Part shown: piece by piece, positions 7,213 to 16,377 of the stretch
How positions within the stretch are numbered: position 1 is the stretch's first letter
Layout of the letters: each line of letters starts with the position of its first letter
NCBI RefSeq assembly: GCF_002939985.1
Contig: NZ_MDFM01000004.1
Span: 173,357-229,115, forward strand
DNA: 55,759 bases
Reading direction: 5' to 3'
DNA from: Xanthomonas hortorum pv. cynarae
Lineage (GTDB): Bacteria > Pseudomonadota > Gammaproteobacteria > Xanthomonadales > Xanthomonadaceae
Notes under the pieces: generated by a model
Databases searched by the model: none
What the model saw: only the letters and a program-made list of their open reading frames with translations
What the model was told of the DNA's origin: nothing
Made by a program: the position numbers and the translations under genes

Positions 7213-8448
7213 GTGACTGCCAAGTTTTTTCTCAATCAGACCTTATTGCCGTCTTCGGACATGCTGCGCGCCTTCGGCGATCAGATGCTCGAGGGCGTAT
7301 TGCTGTTCCGCGCAGACGGGCAGCTGATTCTGGCCAACGCCATCGCGCGCCAAAGCCTGTGCAAGGAAGACCCCGACGACGATCGCAATCTCGGCGAGCG
7401 GATCTCGCAGGTCTTGCCGTCCGATGCGCTCAATCAGGCGCGTAGCAAGGGCACCTGGACCGGCAGCCTGCCGGTCGGCGACCGCGTGGTCATTGCGCAT
7501 CTGTACTACAACGAAGAGCAGGGCGTCGGGCACTTTCTGGCATTGTTCCACAACATCGAAGGCCAGCAGGATTACGAGCGCGAGCTGCAACAGCGCCACG
7601 CCGAATTGCGCCAGGCCTACCTGCGTTTGAATGGTGCACAGGACAAACTGCTGCAATCGGAAAAGATGGCCTCCATCGGCCAGCTCGCTGCGGGCGTGGC
7701 GCACGAAATCAATAATCCGATCGGTTACGTGCACTCCAACCTGGGCAGCCTGCAGGAATATCTGCGCAGCCTGTTCACGCTGATCGAAGCGTACGAGCGC
7801 GCGCTGCAGGCGCCGGATCCGAAGGCGCTGATCCCCGAAATCGACGAGATCCGCAACCGCGCCGATATCGACTTCATCAGCCGCGATCTGCCGCAGCTGA
7901 TGGCCGAGTCGCGCGAAGGCATCGAACGGGTGACCCGCATCGTGCGCGACCTCAAGGACTTCTCGTATTCGGACCGTTCCGAGTCGTGGAAGATGGTGGA
8001 CCTGCACGCCGGTCTCGAATCCACGATCAACATCATCTGGAACGAGCTCAAGTACAAGGTCACGTTGGAGCGCAATTACGCCGAGCTACCGCTGGTGGAA
8101 TGCCTGCCGTCCGAGCTCAATCAGGTCTATATGAACATGCTGCTCAACGCCGGCCAGGCGATCGTCGAGCGCGGCACGATTACCGTCACCACCGGCCGCG
8201 AAAACGCCGATGGCACCGAGCAGGTCTGGATCCAGTTCCAGGACACCGGCGCCGGCATCGCCCCGGATCTGATGCAACGCATCTTCGACCCGTTCTTCAC
8301 CACCAAACCGGTCGGCAGCGGCACTGGTCTGGGCCTGTCGATTTCCTACGGCATCATCAACAAGCACCACGGCCGTATCGACGTCGAAAGCACACCGGGG
8401 CAGGGCGCGAGTTTCCGCATCGTGTTGCCGGTGCGGCAGCCGCGGTAG
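7213..8448 (+). CDS. PAS-domain sensor histidine kinase (Rav-type)
   Basis: This soluble sensor kinase has no membrane segment. From the GTG at 7213 it is 411 residues; ATG at 7261 is an alternative start. A PAS-like domain (about 16-118) precedes a coiled-coil linker (about 118-150). The HisKA motif SIGQLAAGVAHEINNPIGYV follows, with the phosphoacceptor His at about 164. The HATPase shows an N box (NMLLNAGQAI), a G1 box (DTGAGI) and a G2 box (GTGLGLSIS). It converges on the ravR-like gene. In X. campestris, kinases named RavS and RavA work with RavR; from sequence alone I cannot say which this is. Confidence 0.9.
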   Translation: MTAKFFLNQTLLPSSDMLRAFGDQMLEGVLLFRADGQLILANAIARQSLCKEDPDDDRNLGERISQVLPSDALNQARSKGTWTGSLPVGDRVVIAHLYYNEEQGVGHFLALFHNIEGQQDYERELQQRHAELRQAYLRLNGAQDKLLQSEKMASIGQLAAGVAHEINNPIGYVHSNLGSLQEYLRSLFTLIEAYERALQAPDPKALIPEIDEIRNRADIDFISRDLPQLMAESREGIERVTRIVRDLKDFSYSDRSESWKMVDLHAGLESTINIIWNELKYKVTLERNYAELPLVECLPSELNQVYMNMLLNAGQAIVERGTITVTTGRENADGTEQVWIQFQDTGAGIAPDLMQRIFDPFFTTKPVGSGTGLGLSISYGIINKHHGRIDVESTPGQGASFRIVLPVRQPR

Positions 8449-8460
8449 CGCTTCGCGCTG

Positions 8461-8600
8461 GGAATGGGGAATCGGGAGTAGGGAATCGGTAGAGCGGCGT
8501 GCGCTGGTGCTTTGGTTTTGAGGCACGATTTGGCACGCGGAGAATCAGGCGGTAGAGATCTGCTCTACCGATTCTCCATTCCCGATTCCCTACTCCCGGC
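8461..8600. repeat. GGGAATC-type inverted-repeat element between convergent genes
   Basis: GGGAATGGGGAATCGGGAG (about 8460-8478) and GGGAATCGGTAGAG face CTCTACCGATTCTCC and CCCGATTCCCTACTCCCG at about 8563-8598. The arms are long and nearly complementary, so the transcript could form a strong hairpin between the convergent kinase and ravR-like genes. It may act as a two-way transcription or mRNA-stability barrier. The right arm overlaps the last codons of the ravR-like gene. Confidence 0.75.
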
Positions 8601-10311
8601 CGTTACGCAACTCATCGTGCGTGCGGAAGGCCTGACGAATGTGCTCGCGCAGTTCGTCGTCGTTCCAGGGTTTGGTCAGAAAGCGGTAGATCGCGCCGCG
8701 GTTGATCGCCTCGGTCACGGTGGCCAGATCTGTGTAGCCGGAGAGCACCAGGCGCACGGTGTCGGGGTAGAGCATCTTGACCCGGCCCAGGAACTCGGTG
8801 CCGCTCATGTCGCTCATGCGCTGGTCCGAGAGGATCACCTGCACGTCGTTGGTGGCGAGCAGGTCGAAGGCATCGCGCACATTGCCGGCGGCCAGGATCC
8901 GGTAGCCATCGCGGCGGAACAGGCGCACCAGCGAGCGCAACACGTTTTCTTCGTCGTCCAGCAGCAACAAGGTGCGATCCGGGCGGCTTTCGGCGAACGA
9001 TTCCGGGCGCAGATAGCGGCGACGTAACGCCATGCCTGCCGACTCGGCCGACATCGGTTCGCCGAACAGATAACCCTGGAAGATGTCGCAATCGTTGCGA
9101 CGCAGAAAGCCCAGCTGCGCCTGCGATTCCACACCGTTGGCGATCACCGTCATGCCGAGCTGGTGGCCCATCGCGATGATCGCGCGCGCAATGGCCGCCT
9201 CGCGGCTGCCGGCCGGTGCGCTCTTGATGAAGCTGCGATCGATCTTGAGCCGGTCCACCGGATACCGCACCAGCGCGCTCAGGCTGGAATCGCCGGTGCC
9301 GAAGTTGTCCAGACTCAGGCTGATGCCTTCGTTGCGCAGGTTGGCCATCGTCTCGTGGACGAAGTTGACGTTGTTGGTCAACGCGCTTTCGTTGATCTCC
9401 AGCGTGACGAATTGCGCCGGCACGCCGGCGGTCTGCAACATGCCCATGACTTCGTTGAAGAAGCCCGGACGCAGCAACTGCAGCGTGGACACATTCACCG
9501 CAATGCTGAAGTCGTCGAACCCCTGGTCGCGCCACAGACGCGCCTGGCGCACCGCGTTCTGCAGCACCCATTCGCCGATCTGCACGATCACGCCCAGGCG
9601 CTCGGCGGTGCGCATGAAACGCTCTGGCACCAGCATGCCCAGCGTCGGCGATTGCCAACGCAGCAAAGCCTCCATGCCCACGATGCGGCCGTCGCGTGCG
9701 CTCACCAGCGGCTGATAGCGCAGACGCAGCTCGCCATGCGGAATCGCATCCACGATCTGCCGCGCGATGATGCTTTCGCTATGCGCACTGGTGGTCGAGT
9801 TGCGCGTGTACAGCCGCACCGTGTTGCCGCCTTCGCGCGCGGCCTGGTAGCTGGCTTCCTCGGCGTAATCGAGCAGGATCGACAGCGAGCTCGAGTGTTC
9901 CGGGCATAGGCTGATGCCGACCTTGCCGGTCATGAACAAGGTGTACGGCAACACCGACAACGGCAATTCCAGCTGCTGGCGGATCTCTTCGGCAAAATCT
10001 TCCGGCAATGGCGTGTCTTCGCGACGCACCGCTACCACCACCATTTCATCGCTGCCGTGACGCCACAACTTGCCGCGCGCGCCCAGGAAATCCTGCAGCC
10101 GGCGCGCGACCAGCGTGAGCGCCTGATCGCCGACCTCGGCACTCATGTTCTCGTTGATCGAGGCAAAGTGATCGATATCGATATGGAACACCATCAATGG
10201 CGGGCCGCCGGATGCGGCAGCGTCCACCAGATGCAGCAGTTCGGGATTGCCTGCGCCTAAGCGCGTGGGTTTGACGATTTCCAATCCAGGCGGGATAACC
10301 GGGCTCCACAT
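8590..10311 (-). CDS. ravR: GGDEF-EAL-REC response regulator RavR-like
   Basis: The domain order is GGDEF (about 35-170), EAL (about 185-425) and C-terminal receiver (about 440-560), the architecture of X. campestris RavR, which controls c-di-GMP, motility and virulence. The GGDEF motif is degenerate (HGSDE), so cyclase activity is unlikely. The EAL domain keeps EALLRW, NVS, EINES and KIDRSF. However, the usual DDFGTG reads DNFGTG and the usual AEGVE reads ANGVE, changing two residues normally linked to metal binding or catalysis. The receiver has the phosphoacceptor Asp in ILSDQRMSDMSG and Lys in LTKPW. It starts 3 bp after the stop of the upstream kinase, so the two are probably cotranscribed. 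Confidence 0.9.
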   Translation of the reverse strand: MWSPVIPPGLEIVKPTRLGAGNPELLHLVDAAASGGPPLMVFHIDIDHFASINENMSAEVGDQALTLVARRLQDFLGARGKLWRHGSDEMVVVAVRREDTPLPEDFAEEIRQQLELPLSVLPYTLFMTGKVGISLCPEHSSSLSILLDYAEEASYQAAREGGNTVRLYTRNSTTSAHSESIIARQIVDAIPHGELRLRYQPLVSARDGRIVGMEALLRWQSPTLGMLVPERFMRTAERLGVIVQIGEWVLQNAVRQARLWRDQGFDDFSIAVNVSTLQLLRPGFFNEVMGMLQTAGVPAQFVTLEINESALTNNVNFVHETMANLRNEGISLSLDNFGTGDSSLSALVRYPVDRLKIDRSFIKSAPAGSREAAIARAIIAMGHQLGMTVIANGVESQAQLGFLRRNDCDIFQGYLFGEPMSAESAGMALRRRYLRPESFAESRPDRTLLLLDDEENVLRSLVRLFRRDGYRILAAGNVRDAFDLLATNDVQVILSDQRMSDMSGTEFLGRVKMLYPDTVRLVLSGYTDLATVTEAINRGAIYRFLTKPWNDDELREHIRQAFRTHDELRNGRE

Positions 10312-10314
10312 GAC

Positions 10315-12447
10315 TCAACGTCCACCATCGTCGTGGACGGACTCGCCGACCGGGTGATAGGGCAGGCGCAACGTCACGCGCGTGCCTGCTCCGGGGGCTG
10401 ATTCTATCGCGAGCGCGCCGCCGACGGTTTGCGCACGCTCACGCATCACGATCAGCCCGAGACCGCGCGGGCCTTCGGGTTCGAAGCCATCGCCGTCATC
10501 GCTCACTTCCAGGCGAAAGCTCTGGCTGTCGATCGTCTGCAGGCTCATGCGCACTTCGCCCGCGCACGCATGCCGCAACGCATTGGTCAGGCTTTCCTGC
10601 GCGATGCGAAAACACGCCTGTTCGATTTCGTTGCCGGGGCGTACGTCCAGGGCCTGGATATCCAGTTCCAGATGCACCTGCGAGGCGCGGAACAACATCG
10701 AGGCTTGCCAACGCAGCGCCGCTTCCAGACCCAGTGCATCGAGTTGTGGCGGGCGCAACAGCATCGACAGATTACGCAGCTTGGTCACCGTGCTGTCGGC
10801 CAGCGACACCACCTCGAGCAGATCCTCGCGACGCGCGGCCGGGTCCAGCTCGTCCAGCGCGGCATGTGCGGATAGCTTCATCGCGGTGATCGCCTGGCCG
10901 ATATCGTCGTGCAGATCGCGCGAGATCGCGCGGCGCTCGTCTTCCTGCAACGAGAACAACCGCTTGGCCATCGCCTGCAGTTCGGCATTGCTTTCGGCCA
11001 GGGCGTCGCGCATACGCTCGGGCTCGCTCAAATCGCGCACCACCAGCAATTTGCAGGCGCGCCCGCCGTAGCGGATATCGCCAGCCGACAGGCCGGCATA
11101 AAAGGTGCTGCCATCGCGACGGCGCATCGCCCGTGCGCTGGACACCGGCTCGTTGCGGTCGCTGCCTGCGCGCAGATACTCGCGCACGATCGGCAGATCG
11201 TGCTCGCCGACCAGCGTCTGCAACGGTTCACCCAGAATGGTCTCGCCCTGGAAGCCGAACTGCGTCGAGCCTGCCGCATTGGCATACATCACGTGCTCGT
11301 CGGCCAGGATCAGCACACCATCGGGTAGCACACGCACCAGCTCGCGGAACTGCTCCTCGCGCTCGCGCAGCAGGCGCCGCGATTGTTCGCGCTCGCTCAC
11401 ATCCTGCAGCGTGCCGTGGATATGGCGTGCGCCGCTCGTCGTGGTGACGCTTTCGGCACGCAGGTGCACGGTGCGCGGCTGCGAGTCGCCGCCAGTGAGC
11501 GGTAGCAGCACATCGATCTGCACCTGCCCACCGGTGCACATGTCTTCGATCATCCGTTCGATGCGTGCCTGGGTGGCGGTATCCGAGGCGGTCAGCAATT
11601 CTTCCAGTCGATGTTCGCGGCGATGCATCGGCACGCTGCGGCCCAGCAACCGATACACCGCCGGCGAATAGCGGCCCAGGCCGGTGGCGCGATCCAGCTG
11701 CCACGAGCCCAGCCGCGCGATGCCTTGCGCTTCTTCCAGCCGCTCAAGCGCTTCGTCGCGCAGATGCTGCGCCTGGCGCTCCTCGCTGCGGTCCACGGTG
11801 ACCACCAGGCGGGCAGGGCCGCTGGCCAGATGCAGCTGATTGCTGCGGATCTCGACATGGCGCGGGCCGCTGCGGGTCAGCAGATCCTCGTGCAGGGTGC
11901 AGGTGTCGTCGCCCTTGGCGCGGATCTGGGTGATGATTTCTTCCAGACGCACGCCGTCGGCATTGGGCCAGATCGCCTGCAACGTCTGCTGCAGAAACTC
12001 GTCGCGCTCCCAGCCGAAGAATTCCAGCGCTGCCGGGTTGGCATCCAGGATGCGCAGCGTGGCCAGGTCGTAGATCAGGGCGGGGCTGGGCAGGGCCAGG
12101 AACTTGGCCTGCAGCAGTGCCTCGGACTGCGCCAACTGGGCGTGCTCTTCCACGATCAGCGCGACAAAGCGGCGTAGCACCAGATGGATCACGATGCTCG
12201 ACACCACCAGAAAGCTCGCATCCGACCAGCGCTCCGGCATGGCGGCGCCGGCCAGGTGCAGCAGCCGGTTGCCCAGCAGCAGCCACACCACACCAGTCAG
12301 CAGATACAGCCCTGTCAGCGTCCACAGACCCTGTTGCAGGCGTTCGGCTAAGCGAAGTCGGGAGACGGGGGCGGACGAAAACGCGGGCGCGGCAACGGGA
12401 TCAGGCATGGGTCCGCGAACGACCTTTGGAGCGGGCGATGCAGCCAT
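10315..12447 (-). CDS. ravA: Membrane PAS-PAS-PAS HisKA_3 sensor kinase
   Basis: The 710-residue kinase has two N-terminal membrane segments (about 38-58 and 78-96) and three PAS-type domains (about 118-225, 240-350 and 365-480). The NarL/LuxR-partner type dimerisation domain contains SRDLHDDIGQAITAMK, the His being the phosphoacceptor, and an HATPase follows (FRIAQESLTNALRHA and GLGLIVMRERA). It is translated immediately ahead of the ravR-like gene, which makes RavR its likely partner even though HisKA_3 kinases normally pair with LuxR-type regulators. I assign ravA by context only; RavS is the alternative name. Confidence 0.85.
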   Translation of the reverse strand: MAASPAPKVVRGPMPDPVAAPAFSSAPVSRLRLAERLQQGLWTLTGLYLLTGVVWLLLGNRLLHLAGAAMPERWSDASFLVVSSIVIHLVLRRFVALIVEEHAQLAQSEALLQAKFLALPSPALIYDLATLRILDANPAALEFFGWERDEFLQQTLQAIWPNADGVRLEEIITQIRAKGDDTCTLHEDLLTRSGPRHVEIRSNQLHLASGPARLVVTVDRSEERQAQHLRDEALERLEEAQGIARLGSWQLDRATGLGRYSPAVYRLLGRSVPMHRREHRLEELLTASDTATQARIERMIEDMCTGGQVQIDVLLPLTGGDSQPRTVHLRAESVTTTSGARHIHGTLQDVSEREQSRRLLREREEQFRELVRVLPDGVLILADEHVMYANAAGSTQFGFQGETILGEPLQTLVGEHDLPIVREYLRAGSDRNEPVSSARAMRRRDGSTFYAGLSAGDIRYGGRACKLLVVRDLSEPERMRDALAESNAELQAMAKRLFSLQEDERRAISRDLHDDIGQAITAMKLSAHAALDELDPAARREDLLEVVSLADSTVTKLRNLSMLLRPPQLDALGLEAALRWQASMLFRASQVHLELDIQALDVRPGNEIEQACFRIAQESLTNALRHACAGEVRMSLQTIDSQSFRLEVSDDGDGFEPEGPRGLGLIVMRERAQTVGGALAIESAPGAGTRVTLRLPYHPVGESVHDDGGR

Positions 12448-12566
12448 CTTAGCCGTAACTCGGCCCGGTTCGGTCGTGCCGCAAACAGGTACCTCAACTA
12501 ATCGCCAAAACGGCCGTTATCCATTGCGACTCCGGGGCAGGGGTCGATTCTTCGGAGTGTTCCAGA
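12448..12566. promoter_or_regulatory. Divergent promoter region
   Basis: The 119 bp between the divergent membrane kinase and the PAS-GGDEF-EAL gene should hold both promoters. I see no sigma-54 or sigma-28 consensus and no convincing sigma-70 pair. Confidence 0.4.
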
Positions 12567-15353
12567 GTGGACTCAGGCGTCATTGCAAGCATGCTGCAGC
12601 ACCCGTTGACCTCAGCGGTGGTGTTGTTGGATGCGCATGGTCAGCCTCTGGCGGCCAACCGCGTTGCGCAGTCGCTTGGATTGCCGGCAACCCTTGGTGC
12701 CTATGCCGAAGTTCTGGAAAGCAGCCGAGCCCAGGTGGCCGATAACGGCGGCATGGCGGCCTGCGTGCTGCCGGGCACCGGCGGCGGGCGTCTGGAAGGT
12801 TGGTTGCGCGCAGTCTGCGACGAACACGGCCAGGTGATGGCCTTCACGCTGAGCATTCCCGAGCCGGTGGGCGCCGATGGCACCAGCCGTTGGGAAATGG
12901 GTCTGGACAGCGCCGATCACGGTTTGTGGGATTGGGATATTCCTGCCGACGTGGTGTACCGCTCGGAGCGCTGGACCCGCATGCTCGGTTACTTGGAGCA
13001 GCCGCTGCCGAACAATCTCACCGCCTTGTCCGGGTTGATTCATCCCGACGACCATGCGCTGGTCAGTGCCGCCGTACAGGCGCACCTGGATGGGCGCACC
13101 GATACCTATGTGGCCGAATTCCGCTTGCGTCAGAGCGATGGCCAGTGGCGCTGGATCCTCGATCGCGGCCGCGTGGTCTCGCGTACCGCCGACGGCCGCC
13201 CGCTGCGCATGGTCGGCACACATACCGACGTGCATCACCACAAATTGCTCGAGCAGCAGCTACGCGAGCAGCAGGCCCAGCTCGAAGATGCTCAGCGTAT
13301 CGCCAGCATGGGCAGCTGGAGCTTGGACACGCTCAAAGACGCGTTGTGGGTCTCGCCCGATTTCCTGCAGCAGCTCGGCATGACCCAGATACGGCTGCAG
13401 AGCATTCGCGACATCCTGCGTCTGCTCGGCCGGCCCTCGATTGCGCAGCTGCGCAGCGCCTGGCGCAAGATCAAGCACGAAGGCATGCCGATGCATTTCG
13501 AGCTGGAAATCAACGGGCTTGCCGGCATCAACCCGCATCACCTGCGGGTATGGGCGCAGCCGGTCTTCGATGGCGACGGCACCATGGTGCGCCTGCTCGG
13601 CCAGCTGCAGAACGTCACCGAGCAACGCCAGACCGACGCGCTGATCCGCTGGCGCACCGAGTTGCTCAACCGCGTCTCCGCGCTGGGCAAGATCGGCGGC
13701 TGCGAGATCGAGGTCGACACCCGGCGCATGCAGTGGACCGAGGAGTGCTATCGCATCCATGGTCTGCGCAAGGAAAACATCACCCTGGAGCAGGCGCTGT
13801 CGCTGTACACCCAGGATTCGCGCGACGCCTTCGAAGCGGCGCTGCTGCGGATTTCCGATGGCGGCCTGCCCGAGCAGCTGGAGCTGTGTTTCTATCGCAA
13901 CTCCGGCCAGCGTGTGTGGGTGCAGGTACTGATCGAACTGGACCGCCGCGAAGGCCTGCCGCCGCGTTTTGTCGCCTTGTTCCGCGATGTCACCCGCGAA
14001 CGCGAAGCCAACGAGCGCATCGAGCTGCTGGCGCACTACGACCGTCTGACCGGCTTGCCGAACCGCTTTCTGTTGCGCGAGCAGGCAGAGAACGCGATTC
14101 GCGAAGCGCATGAGCGCGGTCAGGTGCTGGCGATGCTGCTGATCGATCTGGATGGCTTCAAGAGCATCAACGATTCGTTCGGCCATGCCACCGGCGACAA
14201 TTTGCTCAAGCTTGCGTCTTCTCGCCTGCATCAGCATTTGCGCAACAGCGATCTGTTCGGTCGCTTCAGCGATGACGAATTCATCGTGCTGCTGCGCGAT
14301 CTGGGCGAGCCGGAAGATGCCGGCCACGTTGCACGCAAGTTGATCAGCGCGCTGGGCGAGCCGCTGCGCAAGGACCACGTCACCCTCAAGCTCGGTGCCA
14401 GCATCGGGATTGCGCTGCAGGGCGATGGCCTGTCGGATTTCGATAGCCTGCTGCGCGCCGCCGATGCGGCGATGTACGCGGCCAAGGAATCCGGCCGCAA
14501 CACCTTCCATTACTACAGCCAGGACGTGCTGCTGCGTGCGCAGCGCCGCCTGGAGCTGGAGCACGCGCTGCAGGGCGCGCTCGAGCGCGAAGAATTCACG
14601 CTGGTCTATCAGCCGCTGGTCAACACGGTCGGCGATACCTCGCCGGCGATCGAAGCGCTGATGCGCTGGAATCGTCCTGGTCATGGTCCTTGCAGCCCGG
14701 TCGAGTTCATTCCGATCGCCGAGGAATGCGGCGAAATCGTGCGTCTGGGCGAATGGGTCATCGGCGAAGCCTGCCGCCAGGCCGTTGTCTGGGACCGTGC
14801 CGGGCTCAATTTCAGCCGCATCGCGGTCAATGTGTCTGCGGTGCAGCTGCGCGAGCGCGGCTTTGCCGAGCGGGTGCTGGAAATCTGCCGCGACAACGGT
14901 TGGTCGCCGTCGCGGCTTGAGCTGGAACTGACCGAGTCCGCATTGATCCGCGATTCGGATTCGCTGCGCCGCTGCTTCGAGCTGTTCGAACAGAACGGCG
15001 TGCTGCTGGCGGTGGACGACTTCGGTACCGGCTTCTCGAATCTGCACTATCTCAACCGTTTCCCGGTGCAGCGCCTGAAGATCGACCGCAGCTTCGTGCA
15101 AGGCATGCTCGACGACGCCAACACCGCTGAAGTCACCCAGGCCATCGTGCATCTGGGCCATGCGCTGGGCATGCAGGTGGTCGCCGAAGGTGTTGAAACG
15201 GTGCAGGAAGACGCACTGCTGCGCCTGCAGGGCTGCGACGAGATCCAGGGTTACTTCTACTCACGCCCATTGTCGCCACGCGACATGGCGCAGTGGCTGC
15301 GCGAAGCCGAAGCCGGCATGCGCCTTGGCGCTCGTCTGGTCGTCGCCAACTGA
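12567..15353 (+). CDS. PAS-GGDEF-EAL c-di-GMP phosphodiesterase
   Basis: This 928-residue soluble signalling protein has PAS-like domains at about 15-95 (weak), 110-225, 240-350 and 365-480. A GGDEF domain (about 490-650) has an altered signature, FSDDEF in place of GGDEF, so cyclase activity is doubtful. The EAL domain (about 665-915) looks intact: EALMRW, NVSAVQL, ELTES, DDFGTGFSNL, KIDRSF and AEGVET. The likely activity is PAS-controlled hydrolysis of c-di-GMP to pGpG. The GTG start at 12567 is preceded by a weak site; the in-frame ATG at 12591 is a good alternative. It is divergent from the kinase/ravR pair. Confidence 0.92.
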   Translation: MDSGVIASMLQHPLTSAVVLLDAHGQPLAANRVAQSLGLPATLGAYAEVLESSRAQVADNGGMAACVLPGTGGGRLEGWLRAVCDEHGQVMAFTLSIPEPVGADGTSRWEMGLDSADHGLWDWDIPADVVYRSERWTRMLGYLEQPLPNNLTALSGLIHPDDHALVSAAVQAHLDGRTDTYVAEFRLRQSDGQWRWILDRGRVVSRTADGRPLRMVGTHTDVHHHKLLEQQLREQQAQLEDAQRIASMGSWSLDTLKDALWVSPDFLQQLGMTQIRLQSIRDILRLLGRPSIAQLRSAWRKIKHEGMPMHFELEINGLAGINPHHLRVWAQPVFDGDGTMVRLLGQLQNVTEQRQTDALIRWRTELLNRVSALGKIGGCEIEVDTRRMQWTEECYRIHGLRKENITLEQALSLYTQDSRDAFEAALLRISDGGLPEQLELCFYRNSGQRVWVQVLIELDRREGLPPRFVALFRDVTREREANERIELLAHYDRLTGLPNRFLLREQAENAIREAHERGQVLAMLLIDLDGFKSINDSFGHATGDNLLKLASSRLHQHLRNSDLFGRFSDDEFIVLLRDLGEPEDAGHVARKLISALGEPLRKDHVTLKLGASIGIALQGDGLSDFDSLLRAADAAMYAAKESGRNTFHYYSQDVLLRAQRRLELEHALQGALEREEFTLVYQPLVNTVGDTSPAIEALMRWNRPGHGPCSPVEFIPIAEECGEIVRLGEWVIGEACRQAVVWDRAGLNFSRIAVNVSAVQLRERGFAERVLEICRDNGWSPSRLELELTESALIRDSDSLRRCFELFEQNGVLLAVDDFGTGFSNLHYLNRFPVQRLKIDRSFVQGMLDDANTAEVTQAIVHLGHALGMQVVAEGVETVQEDALLRLQGCDEIQGYFYSRPLSPRDMAQWLREAEAGMRLGARLVVAN

Positions 15354-15671
15354 CGCAGTGTGTGGCATCGCCCGCATTCAGAGCGGCTGAAAAACTGCTG
15401 CGAAGTCGCCGGGCGGGTGCGGCCGGCATCTACCACTCGTGCATTCCGGGTCGTCCGCGCCTTCCACGCCCATTCTGATGACCGGTCGCTACATTTCGTT
15501 AGCCGCTGCTAGTCAATCAAGGGCGTGATGCCCTCACCAGCGCCAAGCAGCAAATCAGCCCTCTACAACTGATCTATCCGCGCAAACCAACCACTCTCCA
15601 CGACAAGCGAGCTATCGAGTCGTAGCGTTGTTTGGCCAAGGTCAAAAGTTGAGTCAGTCGAGGGCGCGATG

Positions 15672-15763
15672 CCCTCACCGCTCGCGGGACACGCCGCAAG
15701 TACGTCCATGTAGGCTCGGTGGCGGCATCCATGCCGCCACACGGTCCCGCAAGCGGTGAGGAC
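15672..15763 (-). repeat. Hairpin repeat element, inverted variant copy
   Basis: Read on minus, this copy shares the core CCTACATGGACGTACTTGCG and TGTCCCGCG with the elements at 37-144 and 15906-16013. Its outer arms are CTCACCGCT/AGCGGTGAG and its inner hairpin arms are TGGCGGC/GCCGCCA, both different from those copies yet still complementary. The element is about 92 bp and carries no coding capacity. Confidence 0.8.
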
Positions 15764-15905
15764 ACCGCACCAGCGCGTTGATCGGTGGCCCAGGTAAAAG
15801 CATTCCCGATGCTCGACTTGCGTTGGGATGCTGATCGGACGAGCCGTTATCCGAACATTGCGCGCCGTGCATTGCTTGCAAACATGCACACCGACATTTT
15901 CGACT

Positions 15906-16013
15906 GGTCCTTGCCCGCCTACCGTCGCGGGACCTTACGCGGCATGGATGCCGCGTAAGAGCCTACACGGACGTACTTGCGGCGTGTCCCGCGATGGTAG
16001 GCGGGCAAGGGCC
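15906..16013 (+). repeat. Hairpin repeat element, direct copy of 37-144
   Basis: This 108-bp copy is nearly identical to 37-144 over its full length: arms CCTTGCCCGCC and GGCGGGCAAGG, inner hairpin CTTACGCGGC/GCCGCGTAAG, and the shared core CCTACACGGACGTACTTGCG. The paired bases at the arm (CTACCG with ATGGTAG) differ from the first copy (CCACCG with ATGGTGA). Confidence 0.85.
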
Positions 16014-16077
16014 CTGCAACCAAGCCGCAGATCAGCCGCTCTGCAACACCACATTGCGAGCGTCTAATACCCCCAAG

Positions 16078-16101
16078 AAAGCCGAGATCTCACGGCTTTT
16101 T
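16078..16101. terminator. Orphan terminator-like hairpin
   Basis: AAAGCCG, an 8-nt loop, CGGCTTT, then TT on plus. On minus the same stem is followed by CTTGG after the arm. No plus gene ends within 700 bp, so it either ends a readthrough transcript from the small gene at 16378 (minus) or an unannotated RNA. Confidence 0.5.
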
Positions 16102-16377
16102 ATCGCGAGCAAGCACCCAGCTCGCAAGCGCACTCGCGCAAGATGTCGCGCACTACAGCATTGCCATGACATCGCATCGATCGAAGCGTCAAGTTGTGTT
16201 GTGTCGCAGAAGTCGCAGAGCAGGCGGGAAGGGGAGACGTCACCCTGATGCTGCAATCGAAAGATGCTGCGTGGTTCAGAGCCAGGCTTGTCGGCACCGC
16301 CTAACCCATCATCGATAACTCAGGCAGTCATGACAACCAGCGGGGCGCCTGCCGAGGCACGCCCCGCCGTTTCGACA

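Larger units (their letters stand above)
15354..16377. other. Gene-free 1-kb region with hairpin repeats
   Basis: I find no credible coding sequence; the short frames in it look random. It holds a partial element around 15520-15540 (GGGCGTGATGCCCTCACC), two full hairpin elements (15672-15763 and 15906-16013), an orphan terminator-like hairpin (16078-16101) and a GC-rich hairpin (16340-16367) just below the small gene at 16378. The rest shows nothing I recognise. Confidence 0.75.

Noticed and set aside
15902..16020. MITE or insertion-sequence end
   Set aside because: I could not find flanking target duplications or a transposase; the element is described as a hairpin repeat only.
16032..16297. 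Short minus-strand frames of 65-74 residues
   Set aside because: Codon use does not fit the genome's third-position GC bias, there is no ribosome-binding site, and they cross the orphan terminator.
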